Assembly (NCBI RefSeq): GCF_000247815.1
Contig: NC_021673.1
Span: 107,527,432 to 107,591,431 of the forward strand
Length of the DNA: 64,000 nt
Source of the DNA: Ficedula albicollis
Lineage: Eukaryota > Chordata > Aves > Passeriformes > Muscicapidae
Reading direction: 5' to 3'
Shown piece by piece: positions 60,282 through 64,000 of this stretch; the first letter of the stretch is position 1; every line of letters starts with the position of its first letter. The notes beneath the pieces are model-generated. The model worked only from the letters and a program-made list of their open reading frames with translations, did not search any database and was not told the origin of the DNA. The translations under genes were made by a program, and so were the position numbers.

Positions 60282-63200
60282 TCTATTGTGTGCACAAAAT
60301 CAAATGAACAGTCATCTGCAAATAGGTCTTTCCTGGATAGAAACTTCAAACCAAGAATTTAAAAAAAAAAATCCAGTCCAAAGCATTTTGCAGAAGCCAG
60401 AAAGCATCTGAAAACCAAGGATTAGAACTGGAGTGATCTAGTAACCTTTCCTTAGTCCATTTATAACAGAGCTTATATGAATATAGTGACATAAACATGA
60501 AACATATGCAGGAGGTCTGAGTGGTGTGTGTTGGACATGTCACAGGACCCTACAGCAGAAGTTCAAAGGCACGAGCAGTTATAATAAATGTGTGATAAAA
60601 CACAGAACAAATCCTGAGCAATGCTACTATACAGTCAGTGTGTGTCCTGAATTGATTGGTAGCACAGAGGATTTTAAACATATGGATGAGAAAGATGCAA
60701 GTGTGTGTCAAAGCATGTTCTTATTAACAATACAGAGAAAAACAGAGCTATGAAATTAAGAGAAATCTGTTATTGCACAGATAGAAATATTACTGTACAA
60801 CTGCAAAGGATATTGAGCAGAATAAGCATATAAGCCATTTATGACAGGAGTGTTTTCAGTAAGAACTTGTAATTGTTCAATTCTACTTTTCCCAGCCACA
60901 CAGGGCTAAGAACAGCGCAGACAAACCTGTCCCTATGAAGAAGGGAGCTGTTTAAAATCTCCTGTCACTCTTTCTTCTCCTATTTTGGATAATGTAGATT
61001 CATTTTAGACTGATTTTGCTACAGCTGAGGGCTGAACAGAACCCTTTTTTTTTGTCACAACCACCAAACAGTTTACTTAGATCCACACTGAAAGACTGTT
61101 GTGACCACAGGTTCAGATACTTCTGCCTGCTAGGATAAGGAGGGAAAGGTAATCTTACACAGAGATAGAGCTGATCAGGCCTTGCAGAGATAAAACAGAG
61201 TAAAATAAAGAGAGCTGAGAGAAATGTCAAGGATGAAAGCAGCTCAGTACTGCAAAGGATGCATAGCCAGTTATCTTCCGCTTCACAAAACCTTCCTTAT
61301 CCTGAGGTTCTGTATGTCAGAACAGAGAATCTCTCCTTCCAGCCCTCCCTCTTGGAAAGCAAAATAAAGACGCTTTTTACAAGGCATGGAAAGTGAACCT
61401 GATCCTCATAATGTGAGCGTGGTCTGTGCGAGTGAGGGAGCAACCTAAGATGAATTGTCTTTGGAGTTTGACCGCTTCCACCAAAAACTGCAATCCCTTC
61501 TGGTGCATAAATTTGAGGTGCAGACTGGGACATCACTGGGGAACAAAGTGAATGAGTTATGGGAGGTAATAGAGACATGTGTTGTTAGGAATGTGTATGC
61601 CACTTTAATACTGCTGTTAATTGCCCCCTCTGACATACAGACAGGGAGGCACAATTTTTCAGTGCACTAATGAGAACATATCTGTTTGCTTTTAAATCAT
61701 TATTCTGAAATACGATATGATTTAAACTTTTAACTTCTAAGGCTGAACCTCCACATAGTGCAATTGCTCCTGACTCTGGTATGGTAATGATGCTCTGTGG
61801 CACTTATGGGCTAACAAATTTTGTTCAAAAAATTTACTGTCTTTATGTGCCCCTATTTACTGTCTTCATCTCGTGCCTAAAAAGCAGAACTAGGGTGATT
61901 GTTGTCATACCTCTAAATTTCACAATCTTCTGTCTATTTTTATGTGCTCTTAATGTAAGTGCTCACATTTTTTGGGCACAGCAGTAGGGGAATGGATGAA
62001 GACCAAGATACTAAAGTGTACCCATTTGTCATGATTATTGATTTTGTTTGTCTTATACATGTGTTAGGTGATGGGAGACACCATCCAAGTCATAGGATGG
62101 CACCAAGGGAGGATCTCTGGTCTGGAACATTGCCTCTTTCAGTCAATAAGATAAGCAGATAAATTCCTACATCAGCAGTCTTGGTTGGACAGAGCTGAAG
62201 AAAAGCCTCGGTTTTTTTGCCAGAATCCAAGCTCAAACAACATCCCAAAGGATGCTTTGGGATGCAGGGAGGTGGGCTGTCTTCTAGGACTGCCTCAACT
62301 GAGCCTCTGCCTTGGCTGCCTGAAAGAGCAGGTACTCTGCAAGTGCAGAATCCGTGTAATCCCTGTCCAGAAAGTTTGCTGCTTGACAAGCCAGACAAAG
62401 GAAGGGATGGATAATATGGGCACAACACACTCAGCCAACAGCAGTGACTTGTGTGACATGTCAGCTTGGGATCCTGTCAATCAGGAAGTGCTTTAGGTGT
62501 GGGATAGGCTTTTGTGAGGTAGGGCTTATCAAAAACAGAGGCAGAGAGAAAGACCTGACTATGAAAAGGGCCTATAAGGAAAAAAGTAGTGGAGAAAGGC
62601 AGAACAGGAGGACAAGTGAAATAATGCATCTGTGAAGAGAGCTGGGAATGAGCAGCCCATTAGCACAAGCAGGAGAGTGTCCAGAATAATAGCTATGAAA
62701 ACCAGTGAAAACCAATTAGACTGATGAAGTCATCAACATCTGAAGGCCACAGCTGCTTGCTGCGCTTCTGCTGGCTCCATTTCACCTCCAGGTCAGCAGT
62801 TTGGATGTAGACCCAGTTAACAGTGAGCAGAAATGCATATAAATCTGGTGGCAGCTCAAAAAGCTTTTGAAATGTGATATGAGAAAGATATTGGTGTCGC
62901 TGTTCTTGTCTGCCTGAGCAGTTGTTAATGTTACAGGAACTTCACAAGCGGATGAGTTTTGCCTTTCAGTGAAAGTGCTGAGATGGAGAGAGCTGGCAGA
63001 AGCAGCTTTTTGACACTGCAAGCAGTCTCTCAGGAAGGAGATTGTTACACTTGTTACACAGTTCCCAGCAGAGTTCTTCCTCCACGCTGATTCATGGGTT
63101 AAAGAGTGGAATACTGTGATTTTCAACTAATGGGCACAGCTTCTTTCCAAATGTTACAAGTAAAAATCTCTTCTTGATAATATTAGAATGATTTTTATGG

Positions 63201-64000
63201 AGTTGCACTGGCATATAGCTCTATAGTTCCCATTAAGTCAGTAGGAAAGGCAAGGCTCTAGCCATCAAAGCCCTTGAGAAAGAGAGATTTATTTTACAGA
63301 AAAGTCTTACACTGGATGTAATTTTTACTGCAAATTAATCTTACAGTCTGAGTTCCCAGCCTAGTACTTAGTGGTAAGTTCTAATGTCCTGTCATTTGAG
63401 TTTTCAGGGGATTACAAAGGAGCTCCTAAAATCTGAGCTGAAATTTGGCATGACAATTTTCAGCCCAGATTCTCTATTCTCTCCTGGAATGTATTTTCCC
63501 AGAATTTGAAATGCACTGCACAATACTGGTTTGTTTTCTTTATTTAAGACTTCAGACGAGGTCTTTAAACAAGGACTTTGTATCCATGTTTGCAACACAC
63601 AAGTGTTCTCGAAATTATTGGACACCACGTGTCTGCAGCCACCATATGACCCATCATCTCTAATGGTTTGAGGTCTTGTTTGCCTCGTTAGTTAATTAGG
63701 TTTAAATGGCTGAGCAAGGTGTTCTGTTAAAAGGAGACAGCTGGACACGTACATTAGCAGCTTTCTTTAACACCTTCCATGTGCCAACAATGACACCCAT
63801 GAAAGGAAGGGGCTAAAATGGAAACAACTTCCCTAAAATTACCTTGCACCAAAGGCTCCTCAGATCTGGTGCTGTGGTTTTATGCCCTGTATTGTCTCGG
63901 GGGCAGATTTAGCATCCACTTTGGCTCCAGGCCAGCTCTTCCTTACTTGACCTCAAAGTGACTCATAAGTGATCTATGATTAATTTATTTAAGATTTAAG

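Overview
The window is vertebrate genomic DNA, almost certainly from a bird. The evidence is CR1 LINE 3' ends, two LTRs of avian endogenous-retrovirus type, intron-split genes, long A/T-rich non-coding stretches and one sharp CpG island. Only about 1 kb of the 64 kb is recognisable protein-coding sequence.

Left part (about 1-9.8 kb): five exons of CLUL1 (clusterin-like 1, the retinal paralogue of clusterin) lie on the minus strand. I joined them by hand. Splice sites, phases and the clusterin cysteine pattern agree across all five (coding exons at 9682-9784, 8149-8297, 5953-6120, 3580-4024 and 2201-2299; 964 coding nt, about 321 residues). The 3' exons must lie beyond the left edge. One intron (after 3580) uses a GC-AG donor, and the reading frame of the next exon supports it. 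The leftmost kilobase is an avian LTR followed by a CR1 3' end.

Middle (about 9.8-54.7 kb): the intergenic interval between two divergently transcribed genes. It holds CR1 copies, one ERV-type LTR, old interspersed-repeat fragments with a CCATTGAA..CAATGG palindrome, microsatellites, many small tandem duplications and a 571-base G homopolymer. I see no convincing protein-coding gene. A CTCF-like site with CRX-like motifs about 1 kb upstream of the CLUL1 start codon is a possible promoter region, and an exon-like stretch at 13.4-13.6 kb is unexplained.

Right part (about 54.7-64 kb): a GC-rich CpG island with a very short first coding exon on the plus strand (ATGAAAG then a GT donor, 56015-56021). 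This fits exon 1 of COLEC12 (scavenger receptor collectin-12), whose protein starts MKD and which neighbours CLUL1 head-to-head in human. The island is broken by two giant G homopolymers (778 and 536 bases) that look like sequencing or assembly artefacts. One sits inside a 13-bp minisatellite and the other between the arms of a perfect 11-bp inverted repeat. The rest to 64 kb would be COLEC12 intron 1.

I found no new enzymatic or defence system. The points most worth checking are the GC-AG intron, the uORF overlapping the COLEC12 start codon, the G blocks, and an unusual density of near-identical local tandem duplications (at least thirteen), which is either real biology or false duplication in the assembly.
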